Shown piece after piece: positions 51,191 to 58,186 of a stretch of DNA of 64,000 nucleotides. The stretch is from contig CAKQCB010000004.1 of the NCBI GenBank assembly GCA_934216615.1, positions 310,001 to 374,000 on the forward strand, given 5' to 3'. This stretch comes from an uncultured Anaerolineae bacterium. Lineage in GTDB: Bacteria; Chloroflexota; Anaerolineae; Aggregatilineales; Phototrophicaceae. A program made the translations under genes and the position numbers. Numbering within the stretch: position 1 is the first letter of the stretch; every line of letters starts with the position of its first letter. A model generated the notes under the pieces. It had not been told where the DNA came from. It saw only the letters and a list, made by a program, of their open reading frames with translations, and did not search any database.

Positions 51191-51267
51191 TGAGGAGTAA
51201 AGGAATCGAACCTCTAGGGCGCGGGAACATTCGGACGATAAGACACGCTCGGAACCATCCCACCTCA
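51191..51267 (-). ncRNA. tRNA-like element 2 with intact T arm and acceptor end
   Basis: The minus strand carries T arm AGAGG-TTCGATT-CCTTT and 3' acceptor strand ACTCCTC plus A, 77 nt after a partly complementary GAGGTGG. D and anticodon arms are not convincing. The 3' halves of elements 1 and 2 are alike, so they derive from one another or from the same tRNA. No other feature is seen between the terminase gene (50844) and 51274. Confidence 0.45.
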
Positions 51268-51273
51268 AATAAA

Positions 51274-51519
51274 TTATGTGCGTTTGACTCTGCGAATAGA
51301 GTACCTGCTCATTCCTCCACGTTCAAAGGGGCGAATCGCGCGACAAGCAGCCTCGTAGCAGTTGTATTCCCCTAAGATGTGATAATAAGGCTGATCCTTT
51401 TTGGAGCCGGTGTGCCATGTATATTCTGATTCTGTGACAATTTGATAGACATAATCAGGATCGGCCGTATAACCTTGTCCAAAAAGCACATTACTCAGCG
51501 CTTCAAAAATTCGGAACAT
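51274..51519 (-). CDS. Small unrecognised protein (81 aa)
   Basis: Preceded by AAGGATGG, a fair ribosome-binding site. The product is basic at the C-terminus (ERGGMSRYSIRRVKRT) with aromatic residues throughout (YVYQIVTESEYTWHTG, PYYHILGEYNCYEA). It sits between the tRNA-like elements and the YhhQ block. No domain is recognised; possibly a small nucleic-acid-binding protein. Confidence 0.5.
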   Translation of the reverse strand: MFRIFEALSNVLFGQGYTADPDYVYQIVTESEYTWHTGSKKDQPYYHILGEYNCYEAACRAIRPFERGGMSRYSIRRVKRT

Positions 51520-51571
51520 ACTCCATCCTTTCTAATGGCCGTTTTAAGGCTATACGGCCAAACCCCTGTGC

Positions 51572-51793
51572 TTATTCCAATTCACTACGGCGAATCGGAA
51601 GCATCAGGCGGGTATCGCCCGAACCATCCTCGCCGTAAACCTTGATGACCTTCATAAGACTGGGCAATTTACGCAACACAATCTCCCTCACACGCTTCAC
51701 TGCATCTGCGCTAGGGGTTGTACGCATCTTCGAGGGTTCATTGTCGCCATCGTCAAATTCTTCAATATCGTCATGAATGTATCCCATCATCAT
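51572..51793 (-). CDS. Small unrecognised protein (73 aa)
   Basis: Acidic N-terminus (GYIHDDIEEFDDGDNEPSKM) and a basic helical C-terminal part (VKRVREIVLRKLPSLMKVIK). GGGAGAA precedes a run of ATG codons (51793, 51790, 51787), so the exact start is open. It overlaps the end of the YhhQ gene by up to 23 nt and is therefore coupled to it. Confidence 0.5.
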   Translation of the reverse strand: MMMGYIHDDIEEFDDGDNEPSKMRTTPSADAVKRVREIVLRKLPSLMKVIKVYGEDGSGDTRLMLPIRRSELE

Positions 51794-52403
51794 TTCTCCC
51801 TTTTACAAAATAGATGGAAGGCAAAAATACGAACGTCAACACAAATTTCATGAGCATATTACTAATGAATATGCCTAAAACAACACTAATGGGAAGATCA
51901 CCTAGGAATGCAATAAATGTAAAGATTGCGCTGTCCAGTGGGACGCTTACCGCATTACTTAATAATACCCTTGCCCACTGCCTTTTGTTGCCCCATCTTT
52001 TCTGTACCGCGTGGTAAATATCACCATCGATCCACTCACTCACTACTTCCGCCATGATCGAGGCGATGACAATACGCCATACAGGAGCTAACACCTGACT
52101 AAACGCCACTTGATCACCCACCGCAGGATCGCTCGGCAACACCGCAATCAACTGAAATAAGAGCGCCATGATCACATTCACGCCAGCCGCGACAACAATG
52201 AGCAACCGCGCAACTTTTAACCCTCCTGATTTGTGGACTAAATCGCGTAAGGTGAATGTCAGCGGATAAATGAGCGTTCCGGCATCCATGCTCAACCCGC
52301 CGATCAAGACAATCTTTAAACTGGCAATGTCAGAAAGCATTTGAGTAGCAACATACGCGACGGATATAAGAATGAGCGCTTGAAGTGCAGTCAACTTACG
52401 CAT
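51771..52403 (-). CDS. yhhQ: YhhQ-type queuosine precursor transporter
   Basis: 210 aa with about six transmembrane helices. Family-like motifs are DAGTLIYPLTFTLRDLVHKS (the conserved Y-P-x-T-F-x-x-x-D segment), IMAEVVSEWIDGDIYHAVQK and LLSNAVSVPLDSAIFTFIAF. YhhQ (VUT/DUF165) imports preQ0/preQ1 across the cytoplasmic membrane. Start 52403 overlaps the ParB-DpdA-like gene by 8 nt, so the two are co-translated, and the transporter probably feeds that enzyme with 7-deazaguanine base. Confidence 0.85.
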   Translation of the reverse strand: MRKLTALQALILISVAYVATQMLSDIASLKIVLIGGLSMDAGTLIYPLTFTLRDLVHKSGGLKVARLLIVVAAGVNVIMALLFQLIAVLPSDPAVGDQVAFSQVLAPVWRIVIASIMAEVVSEWIDGDIYHAVQKRWGNKRQWARVLLSNAVSVPLDSAIFTFIAFLGDLPISVVLGIFISNMLMKFVLTFVFLPSIYFVKGRNDDGIHS

Positions 52404-53748
52404 GCTCTGCCTCCCGCTCGGAATCAAACTCCTCAAGGTCAGTCTCAAAGCTGCTGAGAAGGACAGACGCATCTTCACTCATGGGGCGTTCAAAATAGCC
52501 TGCGAACAAGCCCAAATTTAATGTGAGTGCGCTATAAAGGGGGTTGACTAACATTCCCAACCCTAATTCGGCCAGGGCAAGTGATTTGTTCTCATTCGGC
52601 AGGTAAACTTGACCATAAGCCGAAATTTTCAAAATGTAGTTGTTGTCAAGTGAAACTACATCGTCCTGAAGCGCCTGAAAATATTGAATTTGACGCCGTG
52701 GGCTTCCGCCCAGCAAATGCACACGTCGCCCTTTGAACATCTCGATGGGTAAAGGCGTTCCGCCATACGATGTTGGCACGCTATAGCCCAGCATATAGTT
52801 GGGCTTATCGGGAATCTGATCAAAGCAATCATATTTCGGAATCAGAATCACATTTTCCGCATGTGCGGAAATTTCCTCTGCCCAATCTAGGATTTGTTCA
52901 ATCGGATGGAATGGAATCCCAGCGGCATCACATTGTTCGCGCGTCATTAAGTCGCAAACGGTGGCATATTTCGGTTTCCAGCGTTTAATCCCGCCTAAGT
53001 GTTGGATGTGGTTATAGTTGTGGTAATCGTTATCCACAAATTGCGGGACATGGGCTTCTTGTCTTTCGGCCGTTCCGCACACCCCAGCGGTGGAGCGTAC
53101 CCCATACATCCAACCCGATTTCACCGCTAAACAACAATGTACTTGAATCCAGCGGGTAAGGTCTGCACCGTCGCCGCCTTTACCCAGTGTTCCCGATGTA
53201 TAAATAATGTCTACCGCCCGAAGTTTGCTTTTCTTCTGCCCATCGGGGGTTAAATCCACTTCGGAAGATTCCAGCGCACGTCTACCAATGACGGTGAGAA
53301 GCGCGTTTAAGCCTTCACGGTCATACCCTGTCGCTTGAAACGATTGTTCACTCCCTGTCATGATCTCTTGCAGGTATTCCGCTAACTTGTGGTCATCGGT
53401 GACTGCTTGCCGAGCGAGGTTGTTATCGGCAATTGCGTAGGCTTTTGCTTCTAGCGGTTCCAAATGCGAAACATCCACATATTGAACGAACCACTCGTTA
53501 CCTTTCACCAAGATATTCTGTGGCGGGAAGGCATTATCGAGCTTAGGCTTTGCGCCTTGTGCCTGAATGAGACGGAGTGCTTTCAGTGTGTGGTTGCCTG
53601 CCATGACAATATCATCACGCCAGACCCGTAATGCTGAATTCATTCCAAAGCGACGGATGCTTAAAGCAATCGCTTCAACATCCCCATGGTTGTAATTGTC
53701 CTCCCACTCACGAAGGCTCGCGAGAGGCTTGTACTGCTTAAGATTCAT
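52396..53748 (-). CDS. ParB-like domain fused to a DpdA/TGT-like transglycosylase domain
   Basis: 450 aa. Residues 1-120: ParB/sulfiredoxin-type fold (LASLREWEDNYNHGDVEAIA, GNHTLKALRLIQAQGAKP, NNLARQAVTDDHKLAEYL). Residues about 200-420 match the phage DpdA2-type pattern of tRNA-guanine-transglycosylase relatives: KPKYATVCDLMTREQCD, VILIPKYDCFDQIP, MLGYSVPTSYGGTPLP and GRRVHLLGGSPRRQ then DDVVSLDNNYIL. DpdA enzymes exchange guanine in DNA for a 7-deazaguanine. The adjacent transporter supports it. Zinc ligands of TGT were not assigned. Alternative: partition protein with an unrelated C-terminus. Confidence 0.7.
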   Translation of the reverse strand: MNLKQYKPLASLREWEDNYNHGDVEAIALSIRRFGMNSALRVWRDDIVMAGNHTLKALRLIQAQGAKPKLDNAFPPQNILVKGNEWFVQYVDVSHLEPLEAKAYAIADNNLARQAVTDDHKLAEYLQEIMTGSEQSFQATGYDREGLNALLTVIGRRALESSEVDLTPDGQKKSKLRAVDIIYTSGTLGKGGDGADLTRWIQVHCCLAVKSGWMYGVRSTAGVCGTAERQEAHVPQFVDNDYHNYNHIQHLGGIKRWKPKYATVCDLMTREQCDAAGIPFHPIEQILDWAEEISAHAENVILIPKYDCFDQIPDKPNYMLGYSVPTSYGGTPLPIEMFKGRRVHLLGGSPRRQIQYFQALQDDVVSLDNNYILKISAYGQVYLPNENKSLALAELGLGMLVNPLYSALTLNLGLFAGYFERPMSEDASVLLSSFETDLEEFDSEREAEHA

Positions 53749-53776
53749 GTGACCCTACTCACAACATCCTGAAATT

Positions 53777-53804
53777 TTGACAAGGATGCCCGAGGCGGTA
53801 GAAT
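53777..53804 (+). promoter_or_regulatory. Candidate sigma-70 promoter of a small RNA
   Basis: TTGACA (53777-53782), a 16-nt spacer, TAGAAT (53799-53804). Transcription would start near 53811, just before a run of stable hairpins and a terminator, with no open frame of its own. Confidence 0.55.
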
Positions 53805-53810
53805 CTCCAC

Positions 53811-53977
53811 CGCGTCGGCGGTGCTAGGTTCACCAAAGATGAAGGTCTGCCGGGGTGTTAGTCGCACCCCAGCAGACCGCCCGAGGAGTGATAACGCAAT
53901 CTTGTTTGGCGACGGAGCGCGTTATCGGGGAAACAAAAAAGCGCTTGCAGGGGAGAAAATCCGCAAACGCTTTTTTT
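53811..53977 (+). ncRNA. Candidate structured phage small RNA (~165 nt)
   Basis: Downstream of a sigma-70-like promoter lie successive stems: GGTG/CACC (about 53820-53834), a 13-bp hairpin with one mismatch (53844-53850 plus 53852-53857, pairing with 53865-53870 plus 53872-53878), GATAACGC/GCGTTATC (53890-53897 with 53919-53926), then a terminator. No coding frame with a ribosome-binding site is seen. It does not match an RNA family I know. It could also be read on the minus strand as the 5' leader of the ParB-DpdA-like gene. The ~230 AT-rich nt to 54215 hold nothing else clear. Confidence 0.5.
53935..53977. terminator. Bidirectional terminator at the end of the structured RNA
   Basis: AAAAAAGCG / CGCTTTTTT with inner TTGC/GCAA, followed by T-runs in either direction. 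It separates the RNA region from the island 3 gene pair. Confidence 0.8.
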
Positions 53978-54215
53978 GTTTAGATCAACGTCTTATCAAT
54001 CTATCCACTATTATAAATCGGGTTCCGCTTGGTGTAAAACTATTGTGCTACGAAATTGGTGTCAATTAATCTTAAATGTTATTTATTGTCAATTTAAGTA
54101 TAAAGTTGAATATAAAACTTCGACTATATAAAAATAAGAACAAACGTGCTGTATACTTTTTTATGATGCATATTAGAGAAATTATCAATGTTGGTATTAA
54201 AGCTAGGATTTTGTC

Positions 54216-54974
54216 ATGAATAAACAAGCTAAGCCTAATGGTAGTCGTGGAATCGAGTGGACTGATTACACGTGGAATCCCGTTCAGGGATGTAAACATA
54301 GATGCCGCTGGACTATGCCGGATGGAACTATAGCTGAATGTTATGCAGAAACTATTTCTAAAAGAATAGCTCAACGTGCCTATAATCATGGTTTTGAACA
54401 TCATTATTGGAATCCTAACAAATTAAATGAGCCTCTCAAGATTGTAAATCCATCTAAAATCTTTTTAGATAGTATGAGTGATTTAATGGGGCATTGGGTT
54501 CCTAGTGATGAAATAGAAGCCGTTTTTGAAACTTGTCGTAAAGCAAACTGGCATAGTTTCCAGTTATTGACAAAGAATGCTCCACGGCTCCTTGAATTTG
54601 ATATTCCTGCTAATGTTTGGGTTGGAGTCAGCGCTCCCCCAACTCAAATGTTTGGAAAGGAATTATCATTCAATCAACAAAAACGTATGGTTACCCGACA
54701 GTTAGATGTATTACAAAAAATTGATGTACCGGTCAGGTGGATGAGCATTGAGCCACTTTCATTTGACATAGCACCTTTATTAAAGGATAGTCCACTTGAA
54801 TGGGCAGTTATTGGTGCAGCTTCAAATGGTAACAAAACTTATCAACCTGAACCTAAGTGGGTAGAAAATGTTCTTGAAGTATTAGACGCACAAAATACTT
54901 CTATATTTTTTAAAGGGAATCTTATTTGGCAAAATTGGCGTGAAGAGTTCCCAGTATTAGAGGTTATGGTTTAA
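54216..54974 (+). CDS. DUF5131 (phage Gp37/Gp68) three-Cys-motif protein
   Basis: 252 aa. Diagnostic N-terminus GIEWTDYTWNPVQGCKHRC with the third cysteine in AECYAETISKRIA, the three-cysteine motif of this radical-SAM-related family; later PSKIFLDSMSDLMGHWVP and VWVGVSAPP are also typical. Biochemical function is not established. AT-rich coding relative to the phage core indicates transfer. Its stop overlaps the stop of the convergent TcmP gene by 4 nt. Confidence 0.85.
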   Translation: MNKQAKPNGSRGIEWTDYTWNPVQGCKHRCRWTMPDGTIAECYAETISKRIAQRAYNHGFEHHYWNPNKLNEPLKIVNPSKIFLDSMSDLMGHWVPSDEIEAVFETCRKANWHSFQLLTKNAPRLLEFDIPANVWVGVSAPPTQMFGKELSFNQQKRMVTRQLDVLQKIDVPVRWMSIEPLSFDIAPLLKDSPLEWAVIGAASNGNKTYQPEPKWVENVLEVLDAQNTSIFFKGNLIWQNWREEFPVLEVMV

Positions 54975-56089
54975 GGAAAAGATACTGTTACTGTATCAGC
55001 AAATGTTCCTTTTCGGCGTTTATTGATAGGGGGAGTAGTTTTTACTCTCTCTTCTATCTCAAGTTGTTTTAATGCTTCTTTATAATTCGACTTAGTAAAT
55101 GGTGTATCTACACTATGGTTTTCGTATATGTCTGTGAAACTCATAGTGTATCCACTATACTTCACGACCAAATCCTCTTTAAGATCACTTAAAGGTCTTT
55201 TCTTAAATGGCTCTAACATAGGTTGTCGAACAGATGCTTCGTTATATTCAAAGGTAGCCACACCTTCATTTTCCTCTGAACTCGCCTTTGACATAATTTG
55301 CTTCATTATTTCAGCACCCCGAAGATGCTTACTCACAAAGATTAAATGATGTTTTGTTCGTTCATTGTTTTCGTCGCGAAATCGAAATGAAATCACATGT
55401 TTCATTCCCATTTCTTTAAGAGATGTTGCGATTTCATTTATTATTGTCAATTCACGTTCTGCTGGATCCATATTTTCAACGCGTTTTCTTAAAACGGGGA
55501 TTTTCCCTTCACCAAATAGCGCGCTCATATGGGATTCAAACAAAGGATTGTTTATACCCATATTGATCCGTGTATAGTTAAAGAAGAAGAGTGCGTCACA
55601 TCCCCAACTTTGAACAACAGAATGAATTAATCGTTTCGATAATCCTTTGTATCCCCATGGATCAATAAAACTAAAAGAAGGAATTATTGTCATAGACTCA
55701 ATAGCTTCGGCTAGATTGTCTCCAACAGTTGCATTAAACAGTTTGGGTTGGTGTTTTAGGCGATCAATATTTTCTATCCCCTCTATTGCAGATTGAAGAG
55801 ATTCTATGTTTTGAGGATCATTATCATTAAATATAGTAACTAGGTTTTCGCAAAATTTCGGATTGGAAAGCGCTTTTTTTATCACTAAGATTGGCGTAGA
55901 TTCTGTTTGGTCATTATATTTACCAGGACCAGAAAATAAATCTATATAACCTATTCGTTTATCTTTTTTAGGGCTTGAGCTTAGAAATGAGGTCATTACA
56001 TTTGCCCATCCCTCAAAATACTTAATTACAATTTGAGTTTTTATTCTTGATTGGACTCTGCTTTCATCAAAAAACATATCTGTAGGCAT
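54971..56089 (-). CDS. tcmP: Three-Cys-motif partner protein TcmP
   Basis: 372 aa. The signature RIGYIDLFSGPGKYNDQTES followed by SFIDPWGYKGLSKRLIHSVV and LFFFNYTRINMGI matches the TcmP family, a Rossmann-like protein regularly encoded next to DUF5131 proteins. The partnership is known, the role is not. AT-rich, convergent with its partner rather than in one operon. Both belong to island 3 between the replication block and the ParB-DpdA-like gene; they may form a defence or modification cargo. Confidence 0.85.
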   Translation of the reverse strand: MPTDMFFDESRVQSRIKTQIVIKYFEGWANVMTSFLSSSPKKDKRIGYIDLFSGPGKYNDQTESTPILVIKKALSNPKFCENLVTIFNDNDPQNIESLQSAIEGIENIDRLKHQPKLFNATVGDNLAEAIESMTIIPSFSFIDPWGYKGLSKRLIHSVVQSWGCDALFFFNYTRINMGINNPLFESHMSALFGEGKIPVLRKRVENMDPAERELTIINEIATSLKEMGMKHVISFRFRDENNERTKHHLIFVSKHLRGAEIMKQIMSKASSEENEGVATFEYNEASVRQPMLEPFKKRPLSDLKEDLVVKYSGYTMSFTDIYENHSVDTPFTKSNYKEALKQLEIEERVKTTPPINKRRKGTFADTVTVSFP

Positions 56090-56196
56090 TCTAAATTAGT
56101 TCCTTAAGGATATTGTCATAATTAACACCCTCAGTGTAAATCCTTATCAATTACACTAGAATATAGATTCTTAAGATTTAATTACAAAAGTGAAAC

Positions 56197-56224
56197 ATAA
56201 GCTCCTAAGTTTATAGGAGCTTAT
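56197..56224. terminator. Strong inverted repeat between ZF3 and tcmP
   Basis: ATAAGCTCCTA / TAGGAGCTTAT, an 11-bp perfect stem with a 6-nt loop. No clear U-run on either side, so terminator function is possible but not certain. It lies between the stop of ZF3 and the promoter region of tcmP. Confidence 0.5.
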
Positions 56225-56248
56225 AGTATGTTCTTAATGCTGAGGATG

Positions 56249-56632
56249 TTAAGTAGATTGTTTATATGATCGTACGATGTGAGTGCCTTCACTAAATCGC
56301 TTTTTTGCATAACGCTTTCTTTTAAGTAGATTCTCACAGTTTCGACAGATATAACTATATCCATCTCGTCGTGTACGATTCATATTAAACATTTTTACAT
56401 CCAACCACTCCGCACATTCCGAGCAATACTTCTTCCCTTTAGGAACCGGATAGATTTTCGGGGTGAAGATGCTCTGCACCCGTTGCAACATCTCAAGTGT
56501 TGGATTTACTTTACGTGGATCACGAATACACGTTTGACTGCCACGTACCTGTACCCCATCCACCGTGACCATGCCGTCACGGAGGGTGATCACTTCATCA
56601 TCAAAACCGAACAAGGCAAGTTGTTTCATCAT
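56249..56632 (-). CDS. Zinc-finger protein ZF3 (island 3 copy)
   Basis: 127 aa paralogue of ZF1/ZF2: LALFGFDDEVITLRDGMVTV, VRGSQTCIRDPRKVNPTLEM, then CSECAEWLDVKMFNMN and CRNCENLLKRKRY. It is more diverged than ZF1/ZF2 are from each other, and its flanking DNA is not shared with them. CCTCCC on the plus strand upstream is its ribosome-binding site; it starts 10 nt after the polymerase-like gene, so it joined an existing operon end. Confidence 0.7.
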   Translation of the reverse strand: MMKQLALFGFDDEVITLRDGMVTVDGVQVRGSQTCIRDPRKVNPTLEMLQRVQSIFTPKIYPVPKGKKYCSECAEWLDVKMFNMNRTRRDGYSYICRNCENLLKRKRYAKKRFSEGTHIVRSYKQST

Positions 56633-56641
56633 CCCCTCCCT

Positions 56642-57265
56642 TTAAAACATGCTCATCTGTGCTTGCGGTTGGTGTTCAGCAGGGGCATAGGCTTCGACCT
56701 CACCCCATTTACGCTTCCCCAGATACTTCTGATAGTTCTCTTCAGTGCGGTCTTTGGGATCGAGGTAAGGCATTCCCCAGAGATCGAATAATGTCTTTTC
56801 AGTTGGCACGCTGATCTTCTTATTCCCGTGCCACCAATCGCCGTCTTTTGCCCGATACGGCGAACCGTACCGAATCATGAGGGACATTAGGAGTTGATTC
56901 GAATCGCCCGGACCCGTGCGTAGCCACAAGAGCGAACCGATGTTGTGTTCATCCCCTATGAACAACTCGATATTGGTGTCATGTCCACGTAGGTAGAAGC
57001 CACGATATTTATCTCCCCAACGCTCGGTTTTTGCTTCGCCATACACCGCTTTGCGGATGACCCGCTTAATCACCAAACCATCAACCCGCGCCAGCAGGGT
57101 TCCACGATGTTTGGGGAGTGCAACAATCTCAACATCATTCACAAGGGGTTTGCCGCGTCGAATCGAACCTGCAATTTCAATTCCAAGACATAAATCGGAC
57201 AATTTACTGACAACCTGCTCGCCAATGAAACGGCCATCCTCAAGCATGGTTACAATTTTGGTCAT
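56642..57265 (-). CDS. DNA polymerase X/beta-like nucleotidyltransferase
   Basis: 207 aa. The palm signature IAGSIRRGKPLVNDVEIVAL (GSxRRG...xDxE) plus NIELFIGDEHNIGSLL and LLWLRTGPGDSNQLLM are those of PolX-type nucleotidyltransferases common in phages, lacking the separate lyase and PHP domains. Might fill gaps or add nucleotides during repair or recombination. It overlaps the next small gene by 4 nt. Confidence 0.8.
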   Translation of the reverse strand: MTKIVTMLEDGRFIGEQVVSKLSDLCLGIEIAGSIRRGKPLVNDVEIVALPKHRGTLLARVDGLVIKRVIRKAVYGEAKTERWGDKYRGFYLRGHDTNIELFIGDEHNIGSLLWLRTGPGDSNQLLMSLMIRYGSPYRAKDGDWWHGNKKISVPTEKTLFDLWGMPYLDPKDRTEENYQKYLGKRKWGEVEAYAPAEHQPQAQMSMF

Positions 57266-57420
57266 CGGGCCACCTCCGTTTTAAAGTCGTATTGCGCGTC
57301 TAGCTGGTTGAGTTCTGCGAGCCAATACAGCCATTCTTCTTTGGTCTTTGAGGTGCAGGTTTTCATAAAAAGATCAACCCACATATTCACTTCAACTTCA
57401 GTTGCGAGTGGGCGTGTCAT
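57262..57420 (-). CDS. Small unrecognised protein (52 aa)
   Basis: Start 57420 is set by a 4-nt ATGA overlap with the upstream ASCH gene; the stop overlaps the PolX gene likewise. Helical with several tryptophans (VNMWVDLFMKTCTSKTKEEWLYWLAEL). The overlaps on both sides make it likely to be real; function unknown. Confidence 0.6.
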   Translation of the reverse strand: MTRPLATEVEVNMWVDLFMKTCTSKTKEEWLYWLAELNQLDAQYDFKTEVAR

Positions 57421-57923
57421 GATGCACTCGCTTTCTGGGCATCTTCCCGTTCCAGCGATTGATAAATGGCATCCATGCAAACATCTTCAACTTTGAAGGT
57501 GATTGCCCAAGCGTGGTATTTCGCTTCTGGGCACTTATGTTCGGGATCGTGTAGGGCTTTCGGATCATTAATCAATTGCCAGACGTGCAAGAATTCAGCA
57601 ATCGTTAGGAACCCTTCAGCGTGTGCTTGACTGTCTGTAATCGCGCGCACATCTTGTCGAATGATCGAGGTGATCCGGATGAGCCCGACGCTTTTTGCGC
57701 CACTTGCACCGCGGCAAGGCATCACCGGATAAAGGCTATTCACCCCAAAGCGAATTCGACTTTGCTGAGTGAATACCGCTACGCCCAACAAAGGGCGTAG
57801 CTTCAGAGTTTCCAATGGTTTGATTAAACGGCGGGTTTCCGTTTTGGTTAAGTAACCCGACAGTTCAGGAACGAATGGTGCAAACACGTTGCGCCATGTG
57901 TGCTGAAAGATCATGTTGGTCAT
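57417..57923 (-). CDS. ASCH-domain-like protein 1
   Basis: 168 aa. The N-terminus MIFQHTWRNVFAPFV and TKTETRRLIKPLE match the ASCH-type signature (substrate-recognition QHTxR...K..TRR), and YPVMPCRGASGAKSVGLIRITSIIRQ is the conserved beta-barrel core. ASCH domains bind RNA or modified nucleosides and some are hydrolases. It forms part of the overlapping early operon. A second ASCH gene lies at 59800, so the phage carries two. Confidence 0.75.
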   Translation of the reverse strand: MTNMIFQHTWRNVFAPFVPELSGYLTKTETRRLIKPLETLKLRPLLGVAVFTQQSRIRFGVNSLYPVMPCRGASGAKSVGLIRITSIIRQDVRAITDSQAHAEGFLTIAEFLHVWQLINDPKALHDPEHKCPEAKYHAWAITFKVEDVCMDAIYQSLEREDAQKASAS

Positions 57924-58186
57924 GAACGCACCTTGCCTTTGAGTTCTTTTAGAATCACAAGGCGCGAACCATCTTCTACCGCATTAAATGACAGCACTTC
58001 GATCTGAATGCCATTGGATTGCATCGCAATTTCAATTGCTTCTATGGATTCACCTGCTGATAACGGGGATGTAAACAGCAGATGCCAATAGCTCCGATGT
58101 TTGTTGTATTCAAGGCGCTTAATCCGAATGCCTGAAGTGTTCAGCGCGTCGGCAAATTTGACGAAGCTTTCATTTTCAATCATCAT
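57920..58186 (-). CDS. Unrecognised 88-aa protein
   Basis: Overlaps the ASCH gene by 4 nt and the membrane-protein gene by 11 nt. Alternating strands and helices (SGIRIKRLEYNKHRSYWHLL, LSAGESIEAIEIAMQSNGIQ) suggest a ferredoxin-like fold. No family is recognised. Confidence 0.6.
   Translation of the reverse strand: MMIENESFVKFADALNTSGIRIKRLEYNKHRSYWHLLFTSPLSAGESIEAIEIAMQSNGIQIEVLSFNAVEDGSRLVILKELKGKVRS

Noticed and set aside
51037..51267. Ordinary functional tRNA genes
   Set aside because: Only the T arm and acceptor stem are convincing; no canonical D arm or 7-nt anticodon loop with a clean 5-bp stem could be built, so they are listed as tRNA-like.
52396..53748. The ParB-like protein as the missing PRTRC ParB
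   Set aside because: It lies 45 kb away in another operon and its C-terminal half carries DpdA/TGT-like motifs, which points to DNA modification instead.
53821..54069. An 82-codon open frame on the plus strand through the hairpin region
   Set aside because: It lacks a ribosome-binding site, runs through the stems and the terminator, and has no protein-like pattern; the region is better explained as structured RNA.
54072..54404. Minus-strand open frame overlapping the start of the DUF5131 gene
   Set aside because: It is low-complexity (I, F, S and L rich), antisense to a well-recognised gene and without a ribosome-binding site.
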